From positions 1 to 52,306 of the forward strand of contig CALRDV010000009.1 in NCBI GenBank assembly GCA_943355005.1: DNA of 52,306 nucleotides, given 5' to 3'. The position numbers were made by a program, and so were the translations under genes. Source of the DNA: Patescibacteria group bacterium (lineage in GTDB: Bacteria > Patescibacteriota > Microgenomatia > UBA1400 > MFAQ01). Numbering within the stretch: the stretch's first letter is position 1; every line of letters begins with the position of its first letter. The notes below the pieces were generated by a model. That model was not told where the DNA came from. It saw only the letters and a list, made by a program, of their open reading frames with translations, and did no database searches. Positions 52,289 through 52,306 of the stretch are shown here, in pieces.

Positions 52289-52306
52289 AAGATACCCCGC
52301 TTCGGC

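Overview
The window looks like a chromosomal segment of a small-genome bacterium of the Patescibacteria (candidate phyla radiation), probably Microgenomates. This placement is an inference from short intergenic gaps, many 70-150 aa membrane proteins of unknown role, shortened versions of housekeeping proteins (HolA of 227 aa, UvrC of 445 aa without its usual C-terminal helix-hairpin-helix part), a very large surface protein, and many genes with no ribosome binding site. TGA is used as a stop (ruvA, secG, holA), so the TGA=Gly code of Absconditabacteria/Gracilibacteria does not apply.

Layout: 1-4.2 kb, a holin-like membrane protein, ruvAB, a secreted glycosidase-like protein and DNA polymerase III delta. 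4.2-10.5 kb, a DEAD-box helicase behind a structured leader, a P-type Ca2+-type ATPase, nicotinate phosphoribosyltransferase, a small orphan gene between mirrored terminators, and MgtC. 10.5-18.1 kb, a central carbon block: phosphohexomutase, phosphoglucose/phosphomannose isomerase, PEP synthase, enolase, cofactor-independent phosphoglycerate mutase. 18.1-31.2 kb, rsmI and a DNA repair block (lexA, uvrB, uvrA, short uvrC) mixed with a PD-(D/E)XK nuclease-like orphan, NUDIX, GNAT and transglutaminase genes. 31.2-33.2 kb, a holin-like protein, secG and a membrane-anchored family 5 solute-binding protein. 33.2-35.8 kb, five tRNA genes and small orphans. 35.8-40.9 kb, a 1706-residue NHL/GLUG/fibronectin surface protein. 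41-45.7 kb, membrane proteins, tRNA-Gln and a tgt-like gene. 45.7-52.3 kb, a GH57-like protein, an apbE plus FMN-carrier pair, two orphans and typA.

Most notable finding: three of the tRNA genes (Val-UAC, Leu-CAG, Gln-UUG) are each followed by a 137-147 bp unit that repeats the tRNA 3' part from T-loop position 57 onward and carries the same 38-nt structured core. Aligned without gaps, the three cores show six compensatory base-pair changes. The units look like miniature tRNA-targeted insertions, or a structured RNA family; I do not recognise them as a described family.

Expression: about 18 genes have a -10 hexamer ending 5-8 nt before the start codon and no Shine-Dalgarno, implying leaderless mRNAs. 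A second set has a short leader with a strong AGGAGG-type site. lexA and uvrA share a 20-bp upstream element (16/20 identical) placed like a repressor site; weaker versions occur before ruvA and uvrB, suggesting a LexA regulon. Two families of short palindromic repeats (GTCATTGCGA...GGCAATC and GTCATTCC...GGAAT) lie in the gaps, often immediately before promoters.
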